Positions 1 through 8,034 of a stretch of DNA of 47,998 nucleotides are shown here, one piece after another. The stretch comes from Treponema sp. Lineage in GTDB: Bacteria > Spirochaetota > Spirochaetia > Treponematales > Treponemataceae. How positions within the stretch are numbered: position 1 is the stretch's first letter; the number at the start of each line of letters is the position of its first letter. The stretch covers positions 1 to 47,998 of the forward strand of contig JAILON010000032.1 in NCBI GenBank assembly GCA_024690865.1, given 5' to 3'. Position numbers and translations under genes: made by a program. The notes below the pieces were generated by a model, which made no database searches, was not told the origin of the DNA, and saw only the letters and a program-made list of their open reading frames with translations.

Positions 1-227
1 CTGGAGATGTCCAGCCCCTCGAACAAATCCCTGCGCCCCTCGAAGTAGCTCCTGAGCGTGGACAGGAAGAGCGACTTGCCGAACCTGCGCGGACGGCTCA
101 GGAAGTAGGGACAGCCGTTGCGGGCAAGACTTTCAATGAACCGGGTCTTATCCACATAGACGGCGTTGCCCGCCTTGATTTTCTCGAATGTCTGGATGCC
201 AATCGGCAGGTTTCGTCTTTCAGCCAT
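1..227 (-). CDS. AAA-ATPase-like / PD-(D/E)XK nuclease family protein, N-terminal part
   Basis: This gene runs off the left edge, so only about 75 N-terminal residues are visible. They begin [17 protein letters not shown] and continue with [11 protein letters not shown] and [18 protein letters not shown]. This is the characteristic opening of the AAA-ATPase-like family (PF09820), whose full members (about 500-560 aa) usually end in a PD-(D/E)XK nuclease-like DUF1703 domain. The segment [10 protein letters not shown] is the Walker A equivalent, which in this family departs from the classic GxxxxGKT. An in-frame ATG 18 bases upstream (245) is an alternative start. These proteins are abundant, often in many copies, in gut Bacteroidetes, clostridia and treponemes. 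Their role is not established. Confidence 0.8.
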   Translation of the reverse strand, partial: MAERRNLPIGIQTFEKIKAGNAVYVDKTRFIESLARNGCPYFLSRPRRFGKSLFLSTLRSYFEGRRDLFEGLDIS

Positions 228-245
228 ACGGACAGTATAAGTCAT

Positions 246-735
246 CCTGCCGGAAAAGGACAAGGGGAACAAAGCTGCCCGGGAGCCGCTTTTTGACCTG
301 TTTTTTTGGTCCGGCCACAAATTTTGTGTATCGGAAACCATGTCTGCCATCCTTACCTCATCTGATTGCCTGTATGCCTCGGGCAGTCAAATCCCCTTGT
401 GTTTTCCCCGCAAAAAGGCTATACTCTTGGCAAGAGATGGTCTGCATGGCTGGGATGTATCCGAAGAATTCCTCAAAACCGCTTGACATGATGCCGGGCG
501 TGGTGCAAAATTCTCACGTCTCACGTCTCACGTCTCACGTCTCACGTCTCACGTCTCACGTCTCACGTCTCACGTCTCACGTCTCACGTCTCGGAGTAAC
601 TTGGCTTCCTGCTGATACTGCATATTTTGTTGAACATTCGTTAATAACCTCAAATTCTTCAGCAAAACTCTCAACTGCCTCATTTTTCCCTTTGCATGTT
701 CTGAAAACAGAGCAGATAAAAAGGAGTGAACGTAT
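246..735. other. 490-bp gene-free region with heptamer repeat
   Basis: This is intergenic DNA between the divergent ATPase fragment and the ankyrin gene. I see no convincing coding sequence. It contains the heptanucleotide array described separately, then an A+T-rich stretch and the AAGGAG ribosome-binding site of the ankyrin gene at about 720. A frame is open on the + strand here, but across the array it only reads repeats of SHVSRLT, so I do not call it a gene. Confidence 0.6.
513..589. repeat. Perfect 7-bp tandem repeat, 11 copies of CTCACGT
   Basis: Eleven uninterrupted identical copies of CTCACGT run from 513 to 589, followed by a decayed copy (CTCGGAG). The array ends about 146 bp before the ankyrin start codon and lies about 290 bp upstream of the divergent ATPase. 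Perfect short arrays are prone to slipped-strand copy-number change. Here that would change spacing or structure upstream of two genes rather than a reading frame. Confidence 0.95.
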
Positions 736-3700
736 ATGAATCAGAATTCTGAAAAGGTCGGTCTTAAGAAGGCGATGAAACTGTTCTTTTCCAAGGCATT
801 TGACTTCCGCTCTCGGGCATCCCGGGGCGAATTCTGCGGAGGTGGGCCGGCAGATAAGAAAAAAAAGATATCAGAAAGAAGCCAGTTTTACAGAGTTCTT
901 GCCGCCGTCATTGCTGTCCTGACCCTTTTGGGGGCGGTTATTTTTCTTAGACGACCTGTGTCAACATTTTTTATGGTTTCCGCACTGCAAAAAAACGACC
1001 TCGAGAAAGTCAAGTTCTTTCTCGACGCGGGTGCGGACGCGAATGCGGAGGTTGACCGCGGTTACTCCGCGCTGGCTTATGCCGTCAAAAAAGGCTCAGC
1101 CGAGTGCGTCGAGCTCCTTCTTGACGCAGGTGCGGACGCGAACGTAAAGGACAGTTACGAGCACACCGCGCTGGCTTATGCCATCGAGTACGGCTCAGCG
1201 GAGTGTGTCAGGCATCTGTTTGTCGCTGGAGCGAGAAAAGACGATTCATCAGCGTTGATGGCAGCCGCTAAGAGAGGTTCCGCCGAATACGTGAAGCTCC
1301 TGCTTGACGCGGGTGCGGACGTGAACGTGAAGGTGAAGGATTACGACGGCGACGAGTACACCGCGCTGGCTTATGCCGTCAAGAGTGGTTCCGCCGAGTG
1401 CGTGAAACTCCTGCTCGACGCTGGTGCGGATGCGAATGCAAGGAGTGACTACAAGCTGAGACTGCCTAGTTTTGTTGGGTTTTATGGCGGTTCGACTGAA
1501 ATTCATCATGGTACTATGCTGATGCTCGCCGGTGCGAGCGGTTCCGCCGAGTGCGTGAGGCTCCTTCTCGGTGCGGGTGCGGACGTGAATGCAAAGGCCG
1601 AGGTTTGGGACGGCAACGACACCGCACTGGCTTATGCCGCCTGGAGCGGTTCCGCCGAGTGCGTGAAGCTCCTGCTCGACGCTGGTGCGGACGCGAAGGA
1701 CGGTCGTGCGCTGGATTATGCCGCCGGAAACGGCTCCGCCGAGTGCGTGAAGCTCCTGCTTGACGCGGGTGCGGACGCAACAACAACACTTGCTTTTGAC
1801 GCTTGGAGTGGCTCCGCCGAGCGCGTGAGGCTCCTGCTTGACGCGGGTGCGGACGCGAACGCGAAGGATGCCTATGGTGTCACCGCGTTGGCTCGTGCCG
1901 CCGGAAAAGGCTCCGCCGAGTGCGTCAAGCTTCTGCTTGACGCGGGTGCGGACGCGAACGCGAAGGTCAAGGACTTGATTGGCAACGAAAACACAGCGTT
2001 GGCTTCTGCCACTTGGAGCGGTTCCGCCGAGTGCGTCAAGCTTCTGCTTGACGCGGGTGCGGACGCGAACGCGAAGGTCAAGGACAGGAATGGCAACAAA
2101 CACACTGCGCTGGCTTATGCCGTCGCAAGCGGCTCCGCCGAGTGCGTCAAGCTTCTGCTTGACGCGGGTGCGGACGCGAACGCGAAGCTAAAGGACGATG
2201 CCGGCAACGAATACACCGCGCTGGCTTATGCCGTCGCAAGCGGCTCCGCCGAGTGCGTGAGGCTCCTGCTCGACGCGGGGGCGGATGCGAATGCGAAGCT
2301 TTACAGATATGGCGACGAATACACCGCGCTGGCTTATGCCGTCAGAGAGGGCTACTTCGAGTGCGTGAGGCTCCTTCTTGACGCAGGTGCGGACGTGAAG
2401 GACGGTCGTGCGCTGGTTAATGCCGTCACAAGCGGCTCCGCCGAGTGCGTGAAGCTCCTGCTCGACGCTGGTGCGGATGCGAATGTAAAGGACAGTGACG
2501 GGTACACTGCGCTGGCTTATGCCATCGAGTACGACTCAGCGGAGTGCGTCAGGCATCTGTTTGTCGCTGGAGCGAGAAAAGACGATTCATCAGCGTTGAT
2601 GGCAGCCGCTAGGAGAGGTTCCGCCGAATACGTGAAGCTCCTGCTTGACGCAGGTGCAGACGTGAATGTGAAGGTTCGAGACCTATTTGGCATCGAATAC
2701 ACTGCGCTGGCTCGTGCCGCCGAAGAAGGCTCCGCCGAGTGCGTGAAGCTTCTGCTTGACGCTGGTGCGGACGCGAAGGACGGATATGCGCTGGCTTATG
2801 CCGCCGGCTCTGCCGAGTGCGTGAAGCTCCTGCTTGACGCAGGGGCAGACGTGAATGCAAAGGCCAAGGACTGGGTCGGCAACGAATACACCGCGCTGGC
2901 TTCTGCCGCCGAAAAAGGCTCCGCCGAGTGCGTGAAGCTCCTGCTCGACGCGGGGGCGGATGCGAATGTGAAGGTCAACTACTTGGGCGTGGAATACACT
3001 GCACTGGCTTATGCCGCCAGAAGCGGCTCCGCCGAGTGCGTCAAGCTTCTTCTTGACGCGGGGGCGGATGCGAAGGACGGCCCCGCGCTGGCTGATGCCG
3101 CCGGAAACGGCTCCGCCGAATGCATCAAACTCCTGCTCGACGCGGGTGCGGACGCTAAAGACGGATGTGCGTTGGCTTATGCTGCTGAAGAAGGCTCTGC
3201 CGATTGCGTGAAGCTCCTGCTTGATGCCGGAGCGGACGTAAATGCAAAGAACGAATATGGCGAAACCGCGCTGGCGTATGCTATCAAGAATGGTTCCGCC
3301 GAGTGCGTGAAACTCCTGCTCGACGCGGGGGCGGACGTGAACGTACATGATAGATACGGGCAGACCGCGCTAGCTTGTGCCGCCAAAAGTGGCTCCGCCG
3401 AGTGCGTGAAGCTCCTGCTCGACGCGGGGGCGGATGCGAACGTGAAGGACAGTTACGGCTACACCGCGTTGGCTTATGCCGCCAAAAGCGGTTCCGCCGA
3501 GTGCGTGAGGCTCCTGCTCGACGCAGGTGCGGACGCGAACGCGAAGGTCAAGGACAGGAATGGTAACGAACACACCGCGCTGGCTTATGCCGTCAGAGAG
3601 GGCTACTCCGAGTGCGTCAAGCTCCTGCTCGATGCGGGGGTGGACGCAAATGTGAAGGTCTGGGACGACGACGGCAACGAATACACCGCGCTCGATTATG

Positions 3701-3762
3701 CAGAAAACAATGGATATACAGCCATAGTGAATTTACTCTTGGAAGCACAGAAGAAACGTTGA
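736..3762 (+). CDS. Ankyrin-repeat protein with N-terminal membrane anchor
   Basis: The protein has 1008 residues. Residues 1-50 are basic and include AFDFRSRASRGEF, which resembles the start of DUF805 membrane domains. One hydrophobic segment at about 53-71 looks like a signal anchor. From about residue 85 to the end there are about 27 ankyrin repeats with the core SAECVKLLLDAGADA. Three length classes alternate: about 28 residues (…DAKDGxAL…, short loop), 33 residues (canonical) and 36-37 residues (…KVKDxxGNExTAL…). At DNA level the repeats are close to identical, which points to recent internal duplication. A ribosome-binding site (AAGGAG) lies before the ATG. The repeat domain is probably extracytoplasmic and protein-binding, though the topology is inferred. 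No catalytic domain is visible. Confidence 0.9.
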   Translation: MNQNSEKVGLKKAMKLFFSKAFDFRSRASRGEFCGGGPADKKKKISERSQFYRVLAAVIAVLTLLGAVIFLRRPVSTFFMVSALQKNDLEKVKFFLDAGADANAEVDRGYSALAYAVKKGSAECVELLLDAGADANVKDSYEHTALAYAIEYGSAECVRHLFVAGARKDDSSALMAAAKRGSAEYVKLLLDAGADVNVKVKDYDGDEYTALAYAVKSGSAECVKLLLDAGADANARSDYKLRLPSFVGFYGGSTEIHHGTMLMLAGASGSAECVRLLLGAGADVNAKAEVWDGNDTALAYAAWSGSAECVKLLLDAGADAKDGRALDYAAGNGSAECVKLLLDAGADATTTLAFDAWSGSAERVRLLLDAGADANAKDAYGVTALARAAGKGSAECVKLLLDAGADANAKVKDLIGNENTALASATWSGSAECVKLLLDAGADANAKVKDRNGNKHTALAYAVASGSAECVKLLLDAGADANAKLKDDAGNEYTALAYAVASGSAECVRLLLDAGADANAKLYRYGDEYTALAYAVREGYFECVRLLLDAGADVKDGRALVNAVTSGSAECVKLLLDAGADANVKDSDGYTALAYAIEYDSAECVRHLFVAGARKDDSSALMAAARRGSAEYVKLLLDAGADVNVKVRDLFGIEYTALARAAEEGSAECVKLLLDAGADAKDGYALAYAAGSAECVKLLLDAGADVNAKAKDWVGNEYTALASAAEKGSAECVKLLLDAGADANVKVNYLGVEYTALAYAARSGSAECVKLLLDAGADAKDGPALADAAGNGSAECIKLLLDAGADAKDGCALAYAAEEGSADCVKLLLDAGADVNAKNEYGETALAYAIKNGSAECVKLLLDAGADVNVHDRYGQTALACAAKSGSAECVKLLLDAGADANVKDSYGYTALAYAAKSGSAECVRLLLDAGADANAKVKDRNGNEHTALAYAVREGYSECVKLLLDAGVDANVKVWDDDGNEYTALDYAENNGYTAIVNLLLEAQKKR
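1141..1334 (+). repeat. 194-bp segment duplicated at 2482-2675 within the ankyrin gene
   Basis: The block encoding the ankyrin unit with the unusual sequence RHLFVAGARKDDSSALMAAA, together with its neighbours, recurs 1341 bp downstream (2482-2675) without insertions or deletions and with only scattered base changes. The offset is 447 codons, so recombination between the copies would delete or duplicate 447 residues in frame. Confidence 0.85.
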
Positions 3763-3781
3763 TACAGGGAAAAAATGTTTT

Positions 3782-5104
3782 ATGAACAGAATAATCAAGT
3801 CGTTGAAGAATCTGAACTGGAAGTTATTTGCGGCCCTTTTGGTCATGGGCTTGTGTCCGACCGTATACACGACGCTCCGCGTGTTCTTCCTGGGGCAACT
3901 GCCCGGCGACTGGTCATTTTCCATTGCGGGCCAGCTCTCTTGAGTGAACCTGCTGTATGAGATTCTGGATGAGGCAATCATACTGCCCCTGTATTTCTTC
4001 ATGGGAAAAGTCGTATCCGACAAAAGGAAGTATACGAACCGCATTAAGACAGGCCTGGTAATCTCATTCTGCGCGTATGCCGTCTGTTCGGCCGTCATCT
4101 GCTGTTTTGCGACTCCCCTTCTGTCAGCAATGGCGGCGAGCAGGGACATCATCGCGGAGTCCGCCGTCTACATCAGGATTGAAAGCATTGCAAACATCTT
4201 TGCCCTGCTCAGCAGCTTTATGCTCGTGTGCCTCGTCACCCTCGGAAAGTCCACATACGTATACATACTGACCGGGACAAAGCTTGTCTTGAGCGTTCTT
4301 TTTGACACGTTCTTCGTCTCCACGCTGGGCATCTCCGCAAATCTTGGCGTGAACGGAATCGGCTACAGCAACATCATCGTGAGCATGATTCTGTTTGCGG
4401 TTTCGGTATTCCTGCTTTCAAAAGAAGGCTATGCAATCTGGGGAAAAGAAAAGCTTTCGTTTGCTTGGGCAAAGGATTTTGTGAAGATAGGCGGTGTTTC
4501 CGGGGTGGAGTCGTTCGTGCGGAACATTGCATACATGCTCATGATAAGCCGCATGGTGAACATGGTGAACGAGCAGGGTACGTACTGGGTCGCGAACAAT
4601 TTCATCTGGGGCTGGCTCCTGCTCCCGGTGAATCAGCTTGGCGAGCTTATAAAGCAGGAGACGGGAACGGACGGAAGGGCTGTCAAAAACAATACGCTCG
4701 GCTATTTCGCAGTGACGGTATTTGTCTGCGTGCTCTGGTTCGTCACGATTCCAGCGTGGAAGGGCTTTATGGCGAACGTCCTGCAGTTTTCGGACGTTGA
4801 CAAACTCTACGGCCTTGTGATGCTGATGCTCGGTTTCTATGTCCTGTATGCGCTGCAGAACGTCTTTGACTGCGAGTTCTACGGACTTGGGAAGACAAAC
4901 TATATGCTTTTTGAATCGGTCGTGACCAACACGATTTATTACGGCACGGCATTCATCCTGTACCTCTGCGGGAAGTGGACTCCGACTTTGACGGGAATAG
5001 CCCTGCTGTTTGGAATCGGCAATGCCTTTGACAGCATTGTTTCCGGCGGTGCGTTCGCATTCCTCTTGAAGAAGAAGAAAATCAACATACTGGATGTGGA
5101 GTGA
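3782..5104 (+). pseudogene. MATE-family efflux transporter interrupted by an in-frame TGA
   Basis: Reading from the ATG at 3782 gives MNRIIKSLKNLNWKLFAALL and onward to …FSIAGQLS, then TGA at 3941-3943. The same frame then continues without interruption from VNLLYEILDEAIILPLYFFMG to 5104. Together this is about 440 codons, the normal size of a MATE (multi-antimicrobial extrusion) transporter with 12 membrane helices. The stop sits exactly where a single Trp codon (TGG) would join the two halves. The GTG right after the stop could restart translation, but such a product would lack helix 1. This looks like a single nonsense mutation in an otherwise intact gene. Readthrough or a sequencing error cannot be excluded. 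Confidence 0.8.
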
Positions 5105-5116
5105 GATGCGCCTCCG

Positions 5117-5389
5117 CTACTTTCCCTGGTGGTAATGCGTTCCGCATTGGACTATGTTTAACCGATCACCATCAACCTTATATACAAGGCGATTTGCAAA
5201 ATCGATTCTACGGCTCCAATATCCGGAAAGCTCATGCTTCAAAGGTTCTGGCTGTCCGCGTCCTTTATCCTCTCCATTACGTTCGATGTCTTTTATAAGA
5301 TCATGAACCGTTTTTATCTGCTTCTTCTGGTTCAGTTCGAAAAATTTGCAGTAACCATCCCATGCGACATCTGCCCAGACTTTTACCAT
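5117..5389 (-). CDS. yoeB: YoeB/Txe-family mRNA interferase toxin
   Basis: This 90-residue protein closely matches YoeB over its whole length: IKDIERNGEDKGRGQPEPLK, then HELSGYWSRRID, then RLVYKV, ending near THYH. In E. coli YoeB the catalytic residues are Glu46, Arg65 and His83; equivalents are present in the PEPLK and SRRI segments and the terminal HYH. YoeB is a ribosome-dependent endoribonuclease that cleaves mRNA at the A site. The start ATG overlaps the antitoxin's TAA by one base (TAATG), so the pair is translationally coupled. Confidence 0.9.
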   Translation of the reverse strand: MVKVWADVAWDGYCKFFELNQKKQIKTVHDLIKDIERNGEDKGRGQPEPLKHELSGYWSRRIDFANRLVYKVDGDRLNIVQCGTHYHQGK

Positions 5390-5649
5390 TACACAAGCTC
5401 CTTCAGTTCGTGAACCTGCCCCTTTCCGGCTTCGATCTGGGAAATCCCCTGTTTGAGGTATCTCATGTTTTCATCTGAATAAATATAAGGGTCATCCGAG
5501 GCTTTCAAAGGAAAAGGCATTCCGTTTTCGCGGATAGTTGCCTTTACAAAGGCGTTTATCGCCGAGGAAACATTAAGGCCGATGGAATCGCAGATGGTCT
5601 CAAACATGCTTTTGTCATTGTCAGCAATCTTGGCAGAAATCGTAGTCAT
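5389..5649 (-). CDS. RelB/DinJ-family antitoxin
   Basis: This 86-residue protein begins MTTISAKIADNDKSMFETIC, followed by LNVSSAINAFVKATIRENGMPF, which is the ribbon-helix-helix DNA-binding and dimerisation region of the RelB/DinJ family. The C-terminal half (YLKQGISQIEAGKGQVHEL) is the kind of segment that wraps the toxin. I chose the ATG at 5649 over an upstream TTG at 5655 because AAGGAG lies 7 nt before it. It is the first gene of a two-gene operon with the YoeB-like toxin. YoeB toxins more often pair with Phd/YefM antitoxins, so this is a less usual combination. Confidence 0.88.
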   Translation of the reverse strand: MTTISAKIADNDKSMFETICDSIGLNVSSAINAFVKATIRENGMPFPLKASDDPYIYSDENMRYLKQGISQIEAGKGQVHELKELV

Positions 5650-5669
5650 ATACAAGCTCCTTTTACTAC

Positions 5670-5698
5670 AATATACTACAGTAGCTGTCTTTTATCAA
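5670..5698 (-). promoter_or_regulatory. Promoter of the toxin-antitoxin operon
   Basis: On the minus strand TTGATA (5693-5698) and TATATT (5670-5675) are separated by 17 bp. The -10 box is embedded in a repeated ACTACA motif (5665-5670 and 5675-5680) next to a partly palindromic ACTACAGTAG, a plausible operator for autorepression by the antitoxin. Confidence 0.65.
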
Positions 5699-5701
5699 TA
5701 C

Positions 5702-5730
5702 AGCAGGCCGAACATCCAGAGGGGCCTGCT
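5702..5730 (-). terminator. Hairpin at the end of the first DUF4143 ATPase gene
   Basis: Perfect 8-bp arms AGCAGGCC (5702-5709) and GGCCTGCT (5723-5730) overlap the stop codon of the ATPase gene. No T-tract follows on the minus strand, so terminator function is uncertain. It also lies immediately before the antitoxin promoter. Confidence 0.35.
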
Positions 5731-7066
5731 ACGGCTGCGCTTCCGGGGCAAGGGCGTTCTTTATCGCATAGAGGGGGTATACCTGTATATCCCCGTATTC
5801 GCAGAAGTTCTCCAAGGACGTGCGGATGCCGTATGGCCTTTTCTTTATGGCCAGGAACTGCCTGAGGCTCTGCATGGAGCCTTTTTTGCTTGCCTTCACT
5901 TCTATGGGAATGATTTCATTCCCCTTCTGGATTACATAATCGACTTCCGCATTGCTCCCCGCTTCCTCCCGGTGCCAGCAGTACAGCTCGCTTTTCTCGT
6001 ACACCGGGGCGGCCTTCATGAGTTCCGTCCCGATGAAGCTTTCTGCGACTGCGCCTTTGTTTATCACGTCCAGGTCTTCCGATACAAGGATATCTTCTGC
6101 CTTGAGGTTCAGCTGACGCTGCAGGAGCCCCGTGTCAAAGTAAATCATCTTCCGGTAGTCCTCCCGGATTTCTGCCCCCAGGGGAATGCCGTTTGCGGCC
6201 GTATGCGTGACAGGGTACACGAGCCCGGCCAGCAGCAGCGTCTCCAGCGCGGCCTTTATCTGGCTTGCGCGGATGTCAGGCCCGGCTTTCTTATAGACGA
6301 ACTTGCCCTGCCCCTGTTCCGCGACGGAGCGGAACACCTCCTGAATCCGTGACGCGGGAATACGCTTGCGGTACTTGGCGAAGTCGTCCTGATAGGAAAT
6401 CAGGAGGTCGTTCTGGATCTGGCGGCATCTGAGAAAGTCGTGGTCCCTGCACCATGAGGAGACGACTTCCGGCATTCCTCCCGTGAGCAGGAAAATCCGC
6501 AGCTGTTCCAGCAGCCGCTTGTGAAAGGCTTCCGGCAGGGGCCTGCGGGGGCTTGCCCCGTTCATCTCATGGCACAGCGCGTCCATCTTCTGGAAGCCGA
6601 GGAATTCCTCAAAGCTGAGGGGGTACATGAAGACCGAGCGGATTCGCCCGACGCCGAAGGACGGAAGCTCCTCCAGCGCGAATTCCAGAAGGGAGCCTGC
6701 GGCTATCACATGGAGGTCCGGCTCCTGCTCGTAGAAATACCTGAGCTTTTCGATGGCCGCAGGGCAGGCCTGCACTTCATCGAGGAACAGCAGGGTCTTT
6801 CCTGCCTGAACGGGAACGTTCTTTATTATGGCGATTTTCTGGCACAAATCCTGTATGGATGACTTCTGGGAAAACAAATCCGCTATGTCTGCGTTTTCTG
6901 AATTCAGGAAGTCTATCTCGACATAGTAATCAAAGTGCCTTGCAAGTTCCCTGACGGCAGAGGTTTTTCCGACTTGGCGTGCACCCCTTAAAAGCAGGGG
7001 CTTGCGTTCTTTTTCGGTTTTCCAGTCGAGAAGGTACCTGTCTATGTTTCGCCCGGAGTATTCCAT
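5729..7066 (-). CDS. AAA ATPase with C-terminal DUF4143 (copy A)
   Basis: This 445-residue protein has an N-terminal P-loop (LLRGARQVGKTSAVREL, about residues 26-42), a Walker B-like TLLFLDEVQ, a sensor segment HVIAAGSLLEF, and a C-terminal DUF4143 region ending in a nuclease-like fold (NAEVDYVIQKGNEIIPIEVK). In that segment the Asp, the Glu-x-Lys and the preceding residues match a PD-(D/E)XK arrangement. I start at the ATG at 7066 (MEYSGRNIDRYLLDW) because it fits family N-termini; a GTG at 7090 is also in frame. The family is widespread and often multicopy; its function is unknown. The gene is preceded by a 33-bp direct-repeat array ending 14 nt upstream. Confidence 0.88.
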   Translation of the reverse strand: MEYSGRNIDRYLLDWKTEKERKPLLLRGARQVGKTSAVRELARHFDYYVEIDFLNSENADIADLFSQKSSIQDLCQKIAIIKNVPVQAGKTLLFLDEVQACPAAIEKLRYFYEQEPDLHVIAAGSLLEFALEELPSFGVGRIRSVFMYPLSFEEFLGFQKMDALCHEMNGASPRRPLPEAFHKRLLEQLRIFLLTGGMPEVVSSWCRDHDFLRCRQIQNDLLISYQDDFAKYRKRIPASRIQEVFRSVAEQGQGKFVYKKAGPDIRASQIKAALETLLLAGLVYPVTHTAANGIPLGAEIREDYRKMIYFDTGLLQRQLNLKAEDILVSEDLDVINKGAVAESFIGTELMKAAPVYEKSELYCWHREEAGSNAEVDYVIQKGNEIIPIEVKASKKGSMQSLRQFLAIKKRPYGIRTSLENFCEYGDIQVYPLYAIKNALAPEAQP

Positions 7067-7080
7067 GGCATAAGTGTACA

Positions 7081-7200
7081 AAAATGCCACCGAAAAAGCA
7101 AGTAAAAGTGCTCAAAATGGTACCGGAAAACAGGCCGAACTTGCTCAAAATGGCACCGGAAAACGGGGTAAACGTGTCTGGAATGGCACCGGAAACGGCC
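7081..7200. repeat. 33-bp direct-repeat array upstream of ATPase copy A
   Basis: Units start at 7081, 7114, 7147 and 7180, an exact 33-bp period. Each carries a core close to AAAATGGCACCGGAAAAC on the + strand and a more variable remainder; the fourth is partial. Thirty-three base pairs is about three helical turns. The array ends 14 nt before the ATPase start codon. The period is a multiple of three and could be read as an 11-residue repeat, but no start, stop or gene context supports a protein. Confidence 0.85.
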
Positions 7201-7288
7201 TCAGGAAGCCGATACAGTCCCCGCCCGTGCCAGCCCGGCACGCCCCTCACGGGCTCGGGCGGCAACTGACCGCCCGGCTGACAGGGCG

Positions 7289-7825
7289 TTACCGCTTGTC
7301 TTCCATCACCTTGTAGATTTCTCCGATGTACATCGTGTGGAAGTCGTCCTTCTTGTAGTTCTGCTTGAGATACTTCTCATCGATGAAGCAGAAGGGGTCG
7401 AAGGGCTGGGCGTAGAGCTTGTTGCAGAAGAGCACGAGCCGGGCCTGCTTGATCCAGGGGGTGCCGTTCAGGTACTCCACGTCGAGCTTCGCGGGGCGGA
7501 ACTTGTCTCCGTCGCGGCCGGAGTGGCTGCCGCAGTAGTCCAGCGCGGACTTGTACTTCTGGGGCAGGACGCTCAGCGAGAAGGTGTCCGTTTTGTCCAT
7601 GATTTCCTTGGTGTAGCGGGTGGGACGCACGTAGACAGTCGCCACGCTCTTGTTCCATAGGACCCCTAGGCCGCCCCAGCTCGCGGTCATCGTATTGACG
7701 CGGCCCGTCGTGATGTTTCCTTCTTCATCCACGCTCTTCTCGCAGGCGGTGATGAGCATCCAGTCGCTCCCTATCAGCGTGAAGGGGTTGTCAGTTATGG
7801 CCTCTGGCCGGATTGTCTTAAACAT
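7289..7825 (-). CDS. Flavin reductase-like, FMN-binding split-barrel protein
   Basis: This 178-residue protein begins MFKTIRPEAITDNPFTLIGS and contains NTMTASWGGLGVLWNKSVAT, then YVRPTRYTKEIMDKTDTFSL. That succession is typical of the flavin reductase-like domain (split barrel, PF01613), with the TASWG segment near the FMN. Such proteins bind FMN and act as NAD(P)H:flavin reductases or uncharacterised flavoproteins in anaerobes. It is a single-gene unit divergent from the Lrp gene. No Shine-Dalgarno precedes the ATG, and a promoter sits immediately upstream. Confidence 0.85.
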   Translation of the reverse strand: MFKTIRPEAITDNPFTLIGSDWMLITACEKSVDEEGNITTGRVNTMTASWGGLGVLWNKSVATVYVRPTRYTKEIMDKTDTFSLSVLPQKYKSALDYCGSHSGRDGDKFRPAKLDVEYLNGTPWIKQARLVLFCNKLYAQPFDPFCFIDEKYLKQNYKKDDFHTMYIGEIYKVMEDKR

Positions 7826-7831
7826 ATTGAT

Positions 7832-7861
7832 ACTCTAGCACGAAACGCGCCGATATGTCCA
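7832..7861 (-). promoter_or_regulatory. Promoter of the flavin reductase gene, possibly leaderless
   Basis: On the minus strand TGGACA (7856-7861), an 18-bp spacer, then TAGAGT (7832-7837). The -10 box ends 6 nt before the ATG, so transcription would begin at or next to the start codon. Confidence 0.45.
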
Positions 7862-7907
7862 CGCGTCGGTCCGTCCCGCTTCCTGTCCGTCGTGCCACGG
7901 ACTGCCT

Positions 7908-7925
7908 ATCCACAAGTGTGTGGAT
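7908..7925. promoter_or_regulatory. Palindrome ATCCACA-N4-TGTGGAT between divergent genes
   Basis: This perfect inverted repeat with 7-bp arms and a 4-bp centre lies between the flavin reductase and the Lrp-family regulator, about 40 bp upstream of the -35 box of the latter. The position suits an operator, possibly for the Lrp-family protein itself; the assignment is inference. Confidence 0.45.
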
Positions 7926-7967
7926 TGACTATTTGCAAGTACGTGGACTGCCTTGCCCCGCGGACGG

Positions 7968-7996
7968 TTGAAAGTTATGGAAAAATAGGGTAATCT
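7968..7996 (+). promoter_or_regulatory. Promoter of the lrp-aminotransferase operon
   Basis: TTGAAA (7968-7973), a 17-bp spacer, then TAATCT (7991-7996). It is followed about 35 nt later by a purine-rich ribosome-binding site (GGAAGGGGAGGGAAGG) directly before the ATG at 8035. Confidence 0.55.
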
Positions 7997-8034
7997 TTCC
8001 ATCTGACCGAGCTTTTTAGGAAGGGGAGGGAAGG

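Noticed and set aside
188..739. 183-codon frame upstream of the ankyrin gene
   Set aside because: Its centre is only the heptamer array read as SHVSRLT repeats; no ribosome-binding site or homology was seen.
1249..3573. Long open frames antisense to the ankyrin gene
   Set aside because: They are mirror products of the repeated GC-rich coding sequence, with repetitive His/Arg-rich translations and no start signals.
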